DNA of 32,467 nucleotides, taken from NCBI RefSeq assembly GCF_016464705.1, contig NZ_JAEHOB010000009.1, positions 219,640 to 252,106 on the forward strand, read 5' to 3'. The stretch is from Qaidamihabitans albus. GTDB taxonomy: Bacteria > Actinomycetota > Actinomycetes > Mycobacteriales > Pseudonocardiaceae. How positions within the stretch are numbered: position 1 is the stretch's first letter; the number at the start of each line of letters is the position of its first letter. Under the pieces are notes generated by a model, which made no database searches, was not told the DNA's origin, and worked only from the letters and a program-made list of their open reading frames with translations. Of this stretch, positions 9,208 through 17,145 are shown piece by piece. A program made the position numbers and the translations under genes.

Positions 9208-10496
9208 CAGTCAATCTTCCCCTCGCGCGACGTGATCCGCCCGCGCAGCAGCGTGGCGCTCACCACGGCGGGCAGCCGCATCCCCTCGTACGGGGTGTTC
9301 GCGGCGATGCTCGCCAGCTCGGTGCCGCGCACGGTCCACCCGGCTTCCGGGTCCACCAGCACGACGTTCGCCGGCTCGCCCTCGGCCAGCGGCCTGCCCT
9401 GGTCCGGCAGCCCGGCGATCTCCGCGGGCCGCTCGCTCATCACGCGCGCCACACCACGCCAGTCGAGCAGGCCGGGCTCCACCATCGTCCGCACGACGAT
9501 CGAGAGAGCGGTCTGCAGCCCGAGCATTCCCGGCCGCGCCGCGGCCCACTCGCAGTCCTTGTCCTGTACCGCGTGCGGCGCGTGGTCGGTCGCCACGCAG
9601 TCGAGCACGCCGTCGGCCAGCGCCTGCCGCATCCGCTCCACGTCCGCGTCGGCCCGCAGCGGCGGGTTCACCTTGTTCACCGGGTCGTAGGTGGCCAGCC
9701 GCTCGTCGGTGAGCAGCAGGTGATGCGGGGTGACCTCGGCCGAGACACGGGTGCCGCGCTCCTTGGCCCAGCTCAGCACGTCGACCGTCCCGGTGGTGGA
9801 AACGTGACAGACGTGCAGCCGGGCCCCTGCGTGCCGGGCGAGGATGCAGTCCCGCGCCACGATGGACTCCTCCGCCGAGGCCGGCCAGCCGGTGTAGCCG
9901 AACCGCGCGGCCCGCTCGCCCTCGTGCGCCTGCGCGCCGACGGTGAGCCTGGGCTCCTCGGCGTGCTGCGCGACGAGCACGCCGAGCGAGGTCGAGTACT
10001 CCAGCGCCCTGCGCATGAGCAGCGGATCGGCCACGCAGTGGCCGTCGTCGGAGAAGATCCGCACCCCGGCCTCCGACCTGGCCATCGTGCCAAGCTCGGC
10101 GAGCCGTTCACCGGCCAGCCCCACCGTGACGGCGCCGACCGGATGGACGTCGACGAGCCCCGTCTCCCGGCCCCGGCGCCACACGTGCTCGACCACCACG
10201 GCGTTGTCGGCCACCGGATCCGTGTTGGCCATCGCGAACACGGCCGTGTAGCCGCCCAGCGCGGCGGCGGCGGAACCGCTCTCCACGGTCTCGGTGTCCT
10301 CCCGGCCGGGCTCGCGCAGATGCGTGTGCAGGTCGACGAAGCCGGGCAGCAGCACCTGCCCGCGGGCGTCGATCACCTCGGTGTCCCCGGCCGCCTCCGG
10401 CGAACCGATCTCGGCGATGACTCCGTCGGCGATCAGCACGTCGACCGGGTCGCCCTCGCCGTAACACCGCGCGCCCTTGATCAGTACCCGGCTCAT
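9207..10496 (-). CDS. pyrC: Dihydroorotase
   Basis: Zinc amidohydrolase that cyclises N-carbamoyl-aspartate to dihydroorotate, third step of pyrimidine synthesis. The 429-aa product is the class I (long) type. It has the metal-binding [10 protein letters not shown] at 55-64 (His57, His59), NTDPVADNA for substrate binding, HAEE and HVCHVST histidines in the middle, and the catalytic Asp in [12 protein letters not shown] at 10496 overlaps the pyrB stop (ATGA), and the stop overlaps the start of the PH-like gene. Class I dihydroorotases often associate with PyrB, which fits the adjacent gene. Confidence 0.97.
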   Translation of the reverse strand: MSRVLIKGARCYGEGDPVDVLIADGVIAEIGSPEAAGDTEVIDARGQVLLPGFVDLHTHLREPGREDTETVESGSAAAALGGYTAVFAMANTDPVADNAVVVEHVWRRGRETGLVDVHPVGAVTVGLAGERLAELGTMARSEAGVRIFSDDGHCVADPLLMRRALEYSTSLGVLVAQHAEEPRLTVGAQAHEGERAARFGYTGWPASAEESIVARDCILARHAGARLHVCHVSTTGTVDVLSWAKERGTRVSAEVTPHHLLLTDERLATYDPVNKVNPPLRADADVERMRQALADGVLDCVATDHAPHAVQDKDCEWAAARPGMLGLQTALSIVVRTMVEPGLLDWRGVARVMSERPAEIAGLPDQGRPLAEGEPANVVLVDPEAGWTVRGTELASIAANTPYEGMRLPAVVSATLLRGRITSREGKID

Positions 10497-11431
10497 GACC
10501 CTCGTCCTTCTTCTTCTCCCGCGAGCAGGTGGTAGAGCACCGCCATCCGCACGTGCACGCCGTTGCGGACCTGCTCGGTGATCGCGGCCTGCGGCGCGTC
10601 GGCGACGGCCGAGGCGATCTCCATGCCACGCAGCATCGGCCCCGGGTGCAGCACGACGGCGTGCTCGGGCAGCAGCCGCAGGCGCGCCTCGCTCAGCCCG
10701 TAGGAGATCGAGTACTCCCTGGCCGAGGGGAAGTAGCTGCCGTGCATCCGCTCGGCCTGCACGCGCAGCATCATCACCGCGTCGACGGCGGGCAGCTCCG
10801 CGTCCAGCTCGTGCGAGACGGTGACCGGCCAGCCGGCCACCCCGGCGGGCAACAGCGTCGGCGGGGCGACGAGCACCACCTCGGCGCCCAGCGTGGCGAG
10901 CAGGTGCACGTTCGACCGGGCGACGCGGCTGTGCAGCACGTCGCCGACGATCGCGATCCGCCTGCCCGCCAGGTCGCCGAGCCGCTCGCGCAGCGTCGCG
11001 GCGTCGAGCAGGGCCTGGGTCGGGTGCTGGTGGGTACCGTCACCGGCGTTGACCACCGAGGTCCCGGCCTCGGCGAGCCAGCCTGCCAGCCGGTGCGCCG
11101 CTCCCGACGCGGGATGGCGAACGATCACGCAGTCCGCTCCTGCCGCGGCGAGGGTCAGCGCGGTGTCCCGCAGCGACTCCCCCTTGCCGACCGAGGACCC
11201 GCCCGCCGAGACGTTCACCACGTCGGCGCTCATCCACTTGCCGGCGAGCTCGAAGGACACCCGCGTGCGCGTCGAGCTCTCGTAGAACATCGTGATGACG
11301 GTGCGGCCGCGCAGCGTGGGCAGCTTGCGGACCTCGCGGCCGAGCAGCGTGCGCTTGAGCTCGTCGGCGGTGTCCAGCACGGCGGTCGCGTCGGCGAGGT
11401 CCAGCCCGTCGGTGGTCAGCAGGTGCCTCAT
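10493..11431 (-). CDS. pyrB: Aspartate carbamoyltransferase catalytic subunit
   Basis: Condenses carbamoyl phosphate with aspartate, the committed step of pyrimidine synthesis. The 312-aa product has the carbamoyl-phosphate motif SSTRTR at 52-57, the GESLRDT loop (lysine in [10 protein letters not shown]) and [10 protein letters not shown] in the middle. No pyrI-like regulatory subunit gene lies nearby, as usual in organisms that control the pathway through PyrR. ATG at 11431 overlaps the pyrR stop (ATGA), so PyrR-controlled translation of pyrR would pass on to pyrB. Confidence 0.97.
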   Translation of the reverse strand: MRHLLTTDGLDLADATAVLDTADELKRTLLGREVRKLPTLRGRTVITMFYESSTRTRVSFELAGKWMSADVVNVSAGGSSVGKGESLRDTALTLAAAGADCVIVRHPASGAAHRLAGWLAEAGTSVVNAGDGTHQHPTQALLDAATLRERLGDLAGRRIAIVGDVLHSRVARSNVHLLATLGAEVVLVAPPTLLPAGVAGWPVTVSHELDAELPAVDAVMMLRVQAERMHGSYFPSAREYSISYGLSEARLRLLPEHAVVLHPGPMLRGMEIASAVADAPQAAITEQVRNGVHVRMAVLYHLLAGEEEGRGS

Positions 11432-12021
11432 CGCCGTTGCTCCCCGGTCTCCCTGAGCAGGACCGCGTCACGCCCGTCCACCTCGGTGAGCAGCACCGAG
11501 ACGTCCTCACTGCGCGAGGTCGGCACGTTCTTGCCCACGTAGTCGGCGCGGATCGGCAGCTCACGATGGCCCCGGTCGACGAGGACGGCGAGCTGGACGG
11601 AACGCGGCCTGCCGTGGTCGCGCAGGGCGTCGAGCGCGGCGCGGATGGTGCGACCGGAGTAGAGCACGTCGTCGACGAGCACGACCACCCGGTCGTCGAT
11701 GCCGCCCTCGGGAACCTGGGTCTGCTCCAGCGGCCGGGTGGGCCTGCGCCGCAGGTCGTCCCGGTAGAGCGTGACGTCGAGCGCCCCGGTGGGCACGGCG
11801 ATGCCGGAGAACTCGCCGATCCTGACGCCGAGCCGCGTGGCGAGGGGTGTTCCCCTCGTGGGTATGCCCAGCAACACGGGTGGGGCATCCGGGCCCGCAC
11901 CGAGTGCGGTCTTCTCGATGACCTGATGGGCCATTCGAGCGATGGTGCGCGCGACATCGCCGGCCGAGAGCAGCTCGCGCTCGGCGGCCGGTTCCGCCGC
12001 GCCACGTGGACGTGGCGCCAC
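11428..12021 (-). CDS. pyrR: Bifunctional pyr operon regulator PyrR / uracil phosphoribosyltransferase
   Basis: RNA-binding regulator of the pyr operon that senses UMP/UTP versus PRPP and retains uracil phosphoribosyltransferase activity. The 197-aa product has the PRPP-binding motif [12 protein letters not shown] at 114-125, [11 protein letters not shown] at 51-61 and DVTLYRDDL at 82-90, all PyrR signatures. The GTG at 12021 has a very strong AAGGAGGT (12034-12027) upstream; the frame open to 12771 is a shadow of bldD. A PyrR-binding hairpin covers the region immediately before this ribosome site, so it probably represses its own translation and, by coupling, that of the operon. Confidence 0.96.
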   Translation of the reverse strand: MAPRPRGAAEPAAERELLSAGDVARTIARMAHQVIEKTALGAGPDAPPVLLGIPTRGTPLATRLGVRIGEFSGIAVPTGALDVTLYRDDLRRRPTRPLEQTQVPEGGIDDRVVVLVDDVLYSGRTIRAALDALRDHGRPRSVQLAVLVDRGHRELPIRADYVGKNVPTSRSEDVSVLLTEVDGRDAVLLRETGEQRR

Positions 12022-12026
12022 GGTGG

Positions 12027-12064
12027 ACCTCCTTCCCCGCCTCACTGGACGGGTCCTTAAAGGA
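12027..12064 (-). promoter_or_regulatory. PyrR-binding RNA element overlapping the pyrR ribosome site
   Basis: Reading the minus strand, TCCTTTAAGGA is followed by a hairpin with stem CCCG/CGGG (12053-12050 with 12039-12036), whose loop reads TCCAGTGAG, and then by AAGGAGGT, the ribosome site of pyrR. The loop closely matches the PyrR-binding loop known from Bacillus pyr attenuators (GTCCAGAGAGGC). There is no terminator fork here, so control of translation initiation, as shown for mycobacterial PyrR, is the likely mode. Confidence 0.82.
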
Positions 12065-12099
12065 TGTCGACCACCCGGATTCGCTGGGCGATCGCACAG

Positions 12100-12105
12100 A
12101 CAGTA
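12100..12105 (-). promoter_or_regulatory. Candidate -10 box of the pyr operon
   Basis: TACTGT on the minus strand fits TANNNT and would start transcription about 70 bases before pyrR, leaving room for the PyrR-binding hairpin in the leader. No convincing -35 hexamer was found at the right distance. Confidence 0.4.
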
Positions 12106-12191
12106 GCAGGCCGGCGGGCTCAATCTTCCGGGTGGTGTGCCGACGTCCACAACGCAGCCAGCAATGATCTGCTTGACCTGGTGACGACAAC

Positions 12192-12214
12192 GAGTAACCA
12201 TTACTCTGAGTATT
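12192..12214 (+). promoter_or_regulatory. BldD box and nested palindrome in the bldD promoter
   Basis: Positions 12200-12214 read ATTACTCTGAGTATT, which matches the BldD consensus NTNACNCWGNGTNAN at all but one fixed position. It overlaps a separate perfect inverted repeat, GAGTAA-CCA-TTACTC, at 12192-12206. GAGT/ACTC half-sites alternate on to about 12226. TTGACC at 12173-12178 is a possible -35, which would put the box near the transcription start. Autorepression of bldD is known in Streptomyces. Confidence 0.78.
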
Positions 12215-12276
12215 CGACTCAGGAGTCCCCTGTCGGTCATCCGGGCCGAACGGGCGAGGAAACGGAGAACCACCAC

Positions 12277-12765
12277 ATGGGCGATTACGCCAAGGCGCTC
12301 GGGGCGAAGCTCCGCGGGATCCGCCAGCAGCAGGGCCTGTCCCTGCACGGAGTCGAGCAGAAGTCCGGCGGGCGCTGGAAGGCGGTCGTCGTCGGTTCCT
12401 ACGAGCGCGGCGACCGCGCCGTGACCGTCCAGAAGCTCGCCGAGCTGGCCGACTTCTACGGGGTACCGGTGGTCGAGTTGCTGCCCGAGGGCAGGGTGCC
12501 ATCCGGCGCCGAGCCAGCCACCAAGATCGTGATCAACCTGGAACGGCTCCAGCAACTGCCTGCGGAGAAGGTCGGCCCGCTCGCGCGCTACGCGGCGACG
12601 ATCCAGAGCCAGCGCGGCGACTACAACGGCAAGGTGCTCTCGATCCGCACCGAGGACCTGCGGTCGCTGGCGATCATCTACGACATGACGCCCGGCGAGC
12701 TCACCGAGCAGCTGATCGACTGGGGGGTGCTGCCGCCGGAGGCACGCCCGGCGAAGGAAGACTGA
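12277..12765 (+). CDS. bldD: Developmental master regulator BldD
   Basis: DNA-binding protein that represses sporulation genes in growing Streptomyces when dimerised by tetrameric cyclic di-GMP. The 162-aa product has an N-terminal Xre-type helix-turn-helix (about 6-68, [18 protein letters not shown]) and the C-terminal domain with the full c-di-GMP signature RxD-X8-RxxD: Arg113-Gly-Asp115 and Arg124-Thr-Glu-Asp127. The ATG at 12277 has GGAG at 12264-12267. It is transcribed away from the pyr operon and towards nusB, with which it is convergent across a palindromic repeat. A BldD box in its own promoter suggests autoregulation. All ligand residues are present, so the protein should be c-di-GMP responsive. 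Confidence 0.96.
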   Translation: MGDYAKALGAKLRGIRQQQGLSLHGVEQKSGGRWKAVVVGSYERGDRAVTVQKLAELADFYGVPVVELLPEGRVPSGAEPATKIVINLERLQQLPAEKVGPLARYAATIQSQRGDYNGKVLSIRTEDLRSLAIIYDMTPGELTEQLIDWGVLPPEARPAKED

Positions 12766-12781
12766 CAGCACGGGGCCCGGG

Positions 12782-12827
12782 GTCGTGAGTGCGCACGCGA
12801 GTTAGAACGCTTGTCGCCACTCACGAC
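12782..12827 (+). repeat. Palindromic intergenic element, copy 2
   Basis: 46 bp with perfect 10-bp arms GTCGTGAGTG (12782-12791) and CACTCACGAC (12818-12827) and the centre GAGTTAGAACGC (12799-12810). It sits between the convergent bldD and nusB genes, 17 bases after the bldD stop, and could fold as a bidirectional hairpin, though no T-run follows. Same orientation and layout as the copies at 1763 and 17933. Confidence 0.88.
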
Positions 12828-12845
12828 GCCGTGGGGCACCGGGCG

Positions 12846-13295
12846 CTAGAGAACCGCGCGCAGCCGGTCGGCGATGTTGCCGATGCGGCCGAGCACACCG
12901 TTGACGAAGCGCGGCGAGTCCTCGGTCGACAGTTCCCTGGCCAGCCCGACCGCCTCGTCGATCGCGACCGGGTCCGGCACGTCGGACGCCCAGAGCAGCT
13001 CGTAGACCCCGAGCCGCAGGACGGCCAGATCGACCGGCGGCATGCGGGTCAGGGACCAGCCCTGCGCGTGCTCGGCGAGCACCTCGTCGATGTGCTCGCG
13101 CTGCGCGCTCACGCCTTCCACCAGGGTGATCGTGTAGTCGCCGATCGGTTCGGCCCCGGTGGCGCCGACCCGCTCCGACAGCAACGTGACCGGGTCGGCG
13201 GCACGCTGCGCCGCCTCGTACAGGATCTCGACGGCGCGCCTGCGGGACGCGCGGCGGCCGGTGGAGCCGCGCCGGGGGGTGTCGTCCGCGTTCAC
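12846..13295 (-). CDS. nusB: Transcription antitermination factor NusB
   Basis: RNA-binding protein that with NusE (S10) forms part of the rRNA antitermination complex. The 149-aa product is all helical with the NusB core: RRRAVEILYEAAQR near the start, DLAVLRLGVYELLW in the middle and the C-terminal motif AIDEAVGLARELSTEDSPRFVNGVLGRI. The GTG at 13295 lies 8 bases after the efp stop, so the two are cotranscribed. The order pepQ-efp-nusB is the same as in Mycobacterium (Rv2535c-Rv2533c). Confidence 0.95.
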   Translation of the reverse strand: MNADDTPRRGSTGRRASRRRAVEILYEAAQRAADPVTLLSERVGATGAEPIGDYTITLVEGVSAQREHIDEVLAEHAQGWSLTRMPPVDLAVLRLGVYELLWASDVPDPVAIDEAVGLARELSTEDSPRFVNGVLGRIGNIADRLRAVL

Positions 13296-13303
13296 GAACG
13301 GGC

Positions 13304-13867
13304 TCAGCTGGAGGAACGGCCGAGGTAACGGCCGTCCCTGGTGTCGACCTTGATCTTCTCGCCGGTGGTGACGAACAGCGGCACCTGCACCTCGGCGCCG
13401 GTCTCCAGCCGGGCCGGCTTGCTGCCGCCCGTGGAGCGGTCGCCCTGCAGGCCCGGGTCGGTGTGCTCGATCACCAGCTCGACGGAGGCCGGCAGCTCCA
13501 CGTAGAGCGGGTTGCCCTCGTGCATCGCCACCTGTGCTTCGCTGTTCTCCAGCAGGTAGTCGGCGCTGTCCCCGACGACCTCCTGCGGCACGGTGATCTG
13601 GTCGAACGTCTCGCCGTCCATGAACACGTAGTCGGTGCCGTCGTTGTAGAGGTAGGTCATCGTGCGGCGGTCCACGGTCGCGGTGTCGACCTTGGTACCG
13701 GCGTTGAACGTCTTGTCCACCACCTTGCCGGAGAGCACGTGCTTGAGCGTGGTGCGCACGAACGCACCGCCCTTGCCCGGCTTGACGTGCTGGAAGTTCA
13801 CGACGGACCAGAGCTGGCCGTCCAGTTTGAGGACGACGCCGTTCTTCAGGTCGTTGGTGGTGGCCAC
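13304..13867 (-). CDS. efp: Translation elongation factor P
   Basis: Rescues ribosomes stalled on polyproline stretches. The 187-aa product has the three EF-P beta-barrel domains: an N-terminal KOW-like domain (1-65), then [15 protein letters not shown] and the C-terminal [23 protein letters not shown] signature. The tip loop reads [10 protein letters not shown] (about 29-38), so the conserved Lys is present; actinobacterial EF-Ps with this kind of PGKG loop are thought to work without lysine modification, and no epmA/epmB or ymfI is nearby. The start at 13867 (GTG) has AGGAGA upstream. It lies 38 bp after pepQ. Confidence 0.96.
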   Translation of the reverse strand: MATTNDLKNGVVLKLDGQLWSVVNFQHVKPGKGGAFVRTTLKHVLSGKVVDKTFNAGTKVDTATVDRRTMTYLYNDGTDYVFMDGETFDQITVPQEVVGDSADYLLENSEAQVAMHEGNPLYVELPASVELVIEHTDPGLQGDRSTGGSKPARLETGAEVQVPLFVTTGEKIKVDTRDGRYLGRSSS

Positions 13868-13905
13868 GAGTGTGAGATCTCCTGTGTGTTCGGGCGGGCC
13901 GCGTT

Positions 13906-15003
13906 CTAGACGACCACGAGTTCCTTCGTGCTCAGGGTGAGGAGCTCGGGAGTGCCTTCCCGCACGACGAGCGTGTCCTCGATGCGCACGCCACCGCGGC
14001 CGGCGAGGTAGACGCCTGGCTCGACGGTGACCGCCATACCGGCGGCCAGTGTACCGACGGCGGTCGCGGCGAGGCTCGGTGCCTCGTGCACCTGCAGCCC
14101 GACGCCGTGGCCGAGGCCGTGGGAGAACTCATCCGCGTGCCCGGCGCGCTCAATCACCTTCCGCGCCGCCCGGTCCACCGCCACCACCTCGGCGGCGGGC
14201 CGCACGGCCGCGCAGCCCGCCGCCTGCGCCGTGTGGACCAGCTCGTGCAGGTCCCGCTGCCACGCCGCGGGTTCGCCGAGCACGACGGTGCGGGTCATGT
14301 CGGAGTGGTATCCGTCCACGACGGCGCCGAAGTCCAGTTTGACGAGGTCGCCCGCGGCCAGCGGCGTGCCGGTGGGCCGGTGGTGCGGGATCGCGGAGTT
14401 GGCGCCGGCTGCCACGATCGAAGGGAACGACGCGCCTTCGGAGCCGAAGTCGAGCATGCGGTTCTCCAGGTCCCTGGCCACCTCGCGCTCCGTGCGGCCC
14501 GGCCGGAGCCCGCCGTGTTCGAGCAGATCGGCAAGCGCCCGGTCGGCCGCCGCACACGCCGTGCGCAGCGCCTCCACCTCGGTCTCGTCCTTCACCACGC
14601 GCAGCCGCTCGACCAGCCCGGGGGCGCGGCGCAGCTCGATACCCTCCGCGGCGGCGCCGAGCTCGTCGAACCGCTCGACGCTCACGTGCTGGCTCTCGAA
14701 GCCCGTGCACCGGTAGCGGTCAGGGTGCGCGGCGGCCCGGCCGAGCAACGCCTGCGCGCTCGCCCGGTCGAGGACCCGTTCCAGGTCGGGCACCTCGGCG
14801 GCCGCCTGCGCGGTGTAGCGCCCGTCGGTGCAGAACAGGCTTCGCTCGTCGTCCGCCGCGTGCACGAGCAGCGCCGCGTTCGACCCGGTGAATCCGGTCA
14901 GGTAGCGGATGTTCAGCAGATCGGTCACCAGCAGAGCGTCGACGTCCGCGGCGCGGAGCAGGCCGCGCAGCGCCATCCGGCGGCCGGCATGAAGTTCGGG
15001 CAC
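13906..15003 (-). CDS. pepQ: M24-family Xaa-Pro peptidase
   Basis: Metallopeptidase of the aminopeptidase P/prolidase family that cleaves X-Pro bonds. The 365-aa product has an N-terminal creatinase-like domain (about 1-130; [24 protein letters not shown]) and a pita-bread catalytic domain with the metal ligands: Asp in [19 protein letters not shown], His in [12 protein letters not shown], and two Glu in VTVEPGVYL and [12 protein letters not shown] at 15003 is only 6 bases from a TAGACT -10 box, so the mRNA is probably leaderless. The name pepQ follows the mycobacterial homologue at the same place; the exact substrate is not shown. Confidence 0.93.
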   Translation of the reverse strand: MPELHAGRRMALRGLLRAADVDALLVTDLLNIRYLTGFTGSNAALLVHAADDERSLFCTDGRYTAQAAAEVPDLERVLDRASAQALLGRAAAHPDRYRCTGFESQHVSVERFDELGAAAEGIELRRAPGLVERLRVVKDETEVEALRTACAAADRALADLLEHGGLRPGRTEREVARDLENRMLDFGSEGASFPSIVAAGANSAIPHHRPTGTPLAAGDLVKLDFGAVVDGYHSDMTRTVVLGEPAAWQRDLHELVHTAQAAGCAAVRPAAEVVAVDRAARKVIERAGHADEFSHGLGHGVGLQVHEAPSLAATAVGTLAAGMAVTVEPGVYLAGRGGVRIEDTLVVREGTPELLTLSTKELVVV

Positions 15004-15009
15004 CGGGCC

Positions 15010-15015
15010 AGTCTA
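15010..15015 (-). promoter_or_regulatory. -10 box of pepQ (leaderless start)
   Basis: TAGACT on the minus strand, followed by exactly 6 bases and the GTG start of pepQ. This spacing places the transcription start at the first base of the start codon. It faces a similar box at 15045 for the divergent gene. Confidence 0.7.
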
Positions 15016-15044
15016 GGAGGCGCGTCGCGGGCGGCACGCCGGGT

Positions 15045-15050
15045 TACAGT
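15045..15050 (+). promoter_or_regulatory. -10 box of the B-4DMT-like gene (leaderless start)
   Basis: TACAGT followed by 6 bases and ATG at 15057, with no Shine-Dalgarno sequence between. The whole divergent promoter region shared with pepQ is only 53 bp. Confidence 0.7.
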
Positions 15051-15056
15051 GGGCGG

Positions 15057-15521
15057 ATGCCGTCCTGGGTTGTCCGCGGACTCGGCATGGCCCTGCTCCA
15101 TGCCGCCACCGCCGTCGCGCTCGCCAAGATCGCGGTCTTCCGGCCGACCGATCTCACCGTGATCACCGCCGTGGTGCTCGCGCTGCTGGTCGGTGCGGCC
15201 GCGCTGTGGAGCGCGCTCGACGGCTGGCTCGGCCTCGTGGACGCGGGCCGGATCTGGTTCATCGCGGCGCTGGTCGCCGGACCGGTCTCCGGCCTGCTGA
15301 CCGTGATCGGCCGTGCGGTGCTCGTCGACCGCACCGGCATCAGCGAGCTCGGCTCGGCGCTGACCGGCGGCGCGGCGTTCACCGCGCTGCTGGTGCTGGT
15401 GCCGGCGGGCGCCGGACTGCTGGTGGGCCGCAGGCTCGGCACGCCCCGCCGGAGCGAACGGGCGGAAGAGGAAGCCGAGGAGGCTCAGGATCGCGGGCCC
15501 AGGGTCGAGCCGACCACGTAG
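15057..15521 (+). CDS. Four-helix membrane protein (B-4DMT-like, Rv2536-like)
   Basis: 154-aa integral membrane protein with four predicted helices (about 5-27, 33-55, 65-90 and 100-125) and a charged C-terminal tail rich in Arg and Glu. It resembles the actinobacterial B-4DMT transporter family and occupies the place of Rv2536 in Mycobacterium, divergent from pepQ. No substrate is known. The start is set by a TACAGT box 6 bases before the ATG. Its last 37 bases overlap the end of the convergent lipoprotein gene, so the charged tail and the lipoprotein C-terminus are encoded on opposite strands of the same DNA. Confidence 0.85.
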   Translation: MPSWVVRGLGMALLHAATAVALAKIAVFRPTDLTVITAVVLALLVGAAALWSALDGWLGLVDAGRIWFIAALVAGPVSGLLTVIGRAVLVDRTGISELGSALTGGAAFTALLVLVPAGAGLLVGRRLGTPRRSERAEEEAEEAQDRGPRVEPTT

Positions 15522-16999
15522 CGCTCCCATTCCGGCCTGCTCACCGGTTCGGCGGTGGAGTCGTTGCGTTCCACGGCCTCCGGCACGGTGACCGGCCACA
15601 GCGTTCCGCCGTCCAGGACGAAGCCCGTGCCCAGCCCGGGCGCCCGCACCGCTCGCGCACCGGACGCCAGCCGCGCGGCGACCGGGACCTCGTCCAGCAC
15701 CGGGAGACGCTCGTCGAGCACGCGGGTCGCGAGCACGGTGGCGACCGAGCGCCGGTCGACCCGCACCACCTTGCCGCCGGTCACCAGATCCATCGTGCGG
15801 GCCGGGGAGGGCATCGTGAACCCTTCCAGCACGGCGAGCGCCCGTTCCGGCTCGGCGCACGCGTCGAGACCGTGCACGTCGATGCCGAAATGGCGCAGGT
15901 CGGTCGGCGCCTTCGCCGAGCCGATCACCGTCGCGTGGACGACGTCGAGCGGGACCCGCCCGCACGGGTCGAGTGGATCGACCGGCGCGTGGCCCTGCGG
16001 CCTGCGGAGCAGGCCAGGACCCTCCTGCCACCTGCCCGGGATGACGACGGGCCGGTACGGCGTCGCGCTGAAGTCGCGGTTCCAGAAGGTGATCGTGGTG
16101 CCGCCGTCGGTCTGGTGGGCGATCGCGAACGCGTCGAGCGCGGCGACCCACATCAGGTCCGCGCTGAACGCGTCGACCAGTGAGCTCGTCCGCGGTCCGG
16201 CGGTGCCGGAGACGGGTGCGAAGCCGTCCGGCCCCAGTGCCTCGACGCCGGCGCCGAACGCGGGATCCTTCGCCCGCAGCAGGAACTGCCCGGCACCGTT
16301 CCAGCCGGCCGCGCCGCCGGTGGTGTCGGTGAACATCAGGTAGAACCAGCCGTCGAGGTAGACCGCGGCGGGCTGTCCCGCGCCGTAGCTGTTGTCCCTT
16401 CGCGTGTCCTGGGCGGGCGTGACGATCGGGCCGTCGCCCGCACGATGCCAGCTCAGCCCGTCGCTGCTGGTGGCGAGGCCGATCGCGTTGCCGACGGCGT
16501 GGTCGCCGCGCGCGCCGGTGTAGTACATGTAGTAGGTGCCGTCGACGCGGATCACCGACGGATCGCAGGTGTGCACGCCGTCGAACCCGCCCGGCTCACC
16601 GGAGAGCACCGCGCCGGGGGCTCCGCCGCCGCGGCCGGTGAACGGCCCGCCCGGTGAGTCCGCCTCGGCGTGGAGGATGTCGTCGCCGGGTGGCCGCGCG
16701 CTGCCGTACTGGCTGCACCACCACATCCGGACCCGCTCGCCGTCGGCCATCACGGTGGGGCCGTAGTTGTACACGGCGTCCGCGCCACCCGCCGCGACGA
16801 CACCGGAACTGGCCCGCTCCCGGTCCACGAGGAGCGTCCGCTGACCGGGCTCCGGCGGCGCCTGCTCGACACCGCCGCCACCTCCGGGCCGCGCTCCCTC
16901 GGCCTGCGGCAGGCCGGAGCTGCAGGCCGCCGCCCCGGCGAGGGCGAGCACGGCCAGCACCGCGGCGCACAGGCGAGCCCGGCGAGCGGCATCGACCAT
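15485..16999 (-). CDS. Secreted lipoprotein with GH43/GH32-like beta-propeller
   Basis: 504-aa predicted lipoprotein. A signal peptide with a basic start (MVDAARRARLCAAVLAVLAL) ends in the lipobox LAGAAAC (Cys at about 25), followed by a Gly/Pro-rich linker and a domain of repeated beta-blades typical of the five-bladed glycosidase superfamily: YNYGPTVMADGERVRMWW, then DPSVIRVDGTYYMYYTGARG, GLATSSDGLSWHRAGDGP and GWFYLMFTDTTG. A glycan-active or glycan-binding role is likely, but the catalytic acids cannot be assigned by eye. ATG at 16999 has GGAGGT upstream; the longer frame to 17077 would spoil the signal peptide. It is divergent from an ArsR-type regulator and absent from the matching mycobacterial block. 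Confidence 0.8.
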   Translation of the reverse strand: MVDAARRARLCAAVLAVLALAGAAACSSGLPQAEGARPGGGGGVEQAPPEPGQRTLLVDRERASSGVVAAGGADAVYNYGPTVMADGERVRMWWCSQYGSARPPGDDILHAEADSPGGPFTGRGGGAPGAVLSGEPGGFDGVHTCDPSVIRVDGTYYMYYTGARGDHAVGNAIGLATSSDGLSWHRAGDGPIVTPAQDTRRDNSYGAGQPAAVYLDGWFYLMFTDTTGGAAGWNGAGQFLLRAKDPAFGAGVEALGPDGFAPVSGTAGPRTSSLVDAFSADLMWVAALDAFAIAHQTDGGTTITFWNRDFSATPYRPVVIPGRWQEGPGLLRRPQGHAPVDPLDPCGRVPLDVVHATVIGSAKAPTDLRHFGIDVHGLDACAEPERALAVLEGFTMPSPARTMDLVTGGKVVRVDRRSVATVLATRVLDERLPVLDEVPVAARLASGARAVRAPGLGTGFVLDGGTLWPVTVPEAVERNDSTAEPVSRPEWERYVVGSTLGPRS

Positions 17000-17095
17000 G
17001 CTGACCGGACCTCCATCCTCCGCCACGGCACGGAAACGGGTCCGGCCTGGAACGCGTCCAGTGTACGAGTGGCTCACCCGAAAAGGTGACGGCGG

Positions 17096-17138
17096 TTAGC
17101 AGCATGCCTTGCTAAAGGAGTCTTTCTAAAGGTACCTT
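17096..17138 (+). promoter_or_regulatory. Promoter and operator-like repeats before the ArsR-type gene
   Basis: TTAGCA (17096-17101) and TGCTAA (17110-17115) form an inverted repeat around GCATGC. TTGCTAAAGG (17109) and TTTCTAAAGG (17123) form a direct repeat with a 14-bp period, and AAGGTACCTT is a further palindrome. TTGCTA (17109-17114), an 18-bp gap and TACCTT (17133-17138) make a promoter whose -10 ends 7 bases before the ATG at 17146. The repeats cover the promoter, so self-repression is plausible. The region also lies upstream of the divergent lipoprotein gene. Confidence 0.55.
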
Positions 17139-17145
17139 GTTAAGC

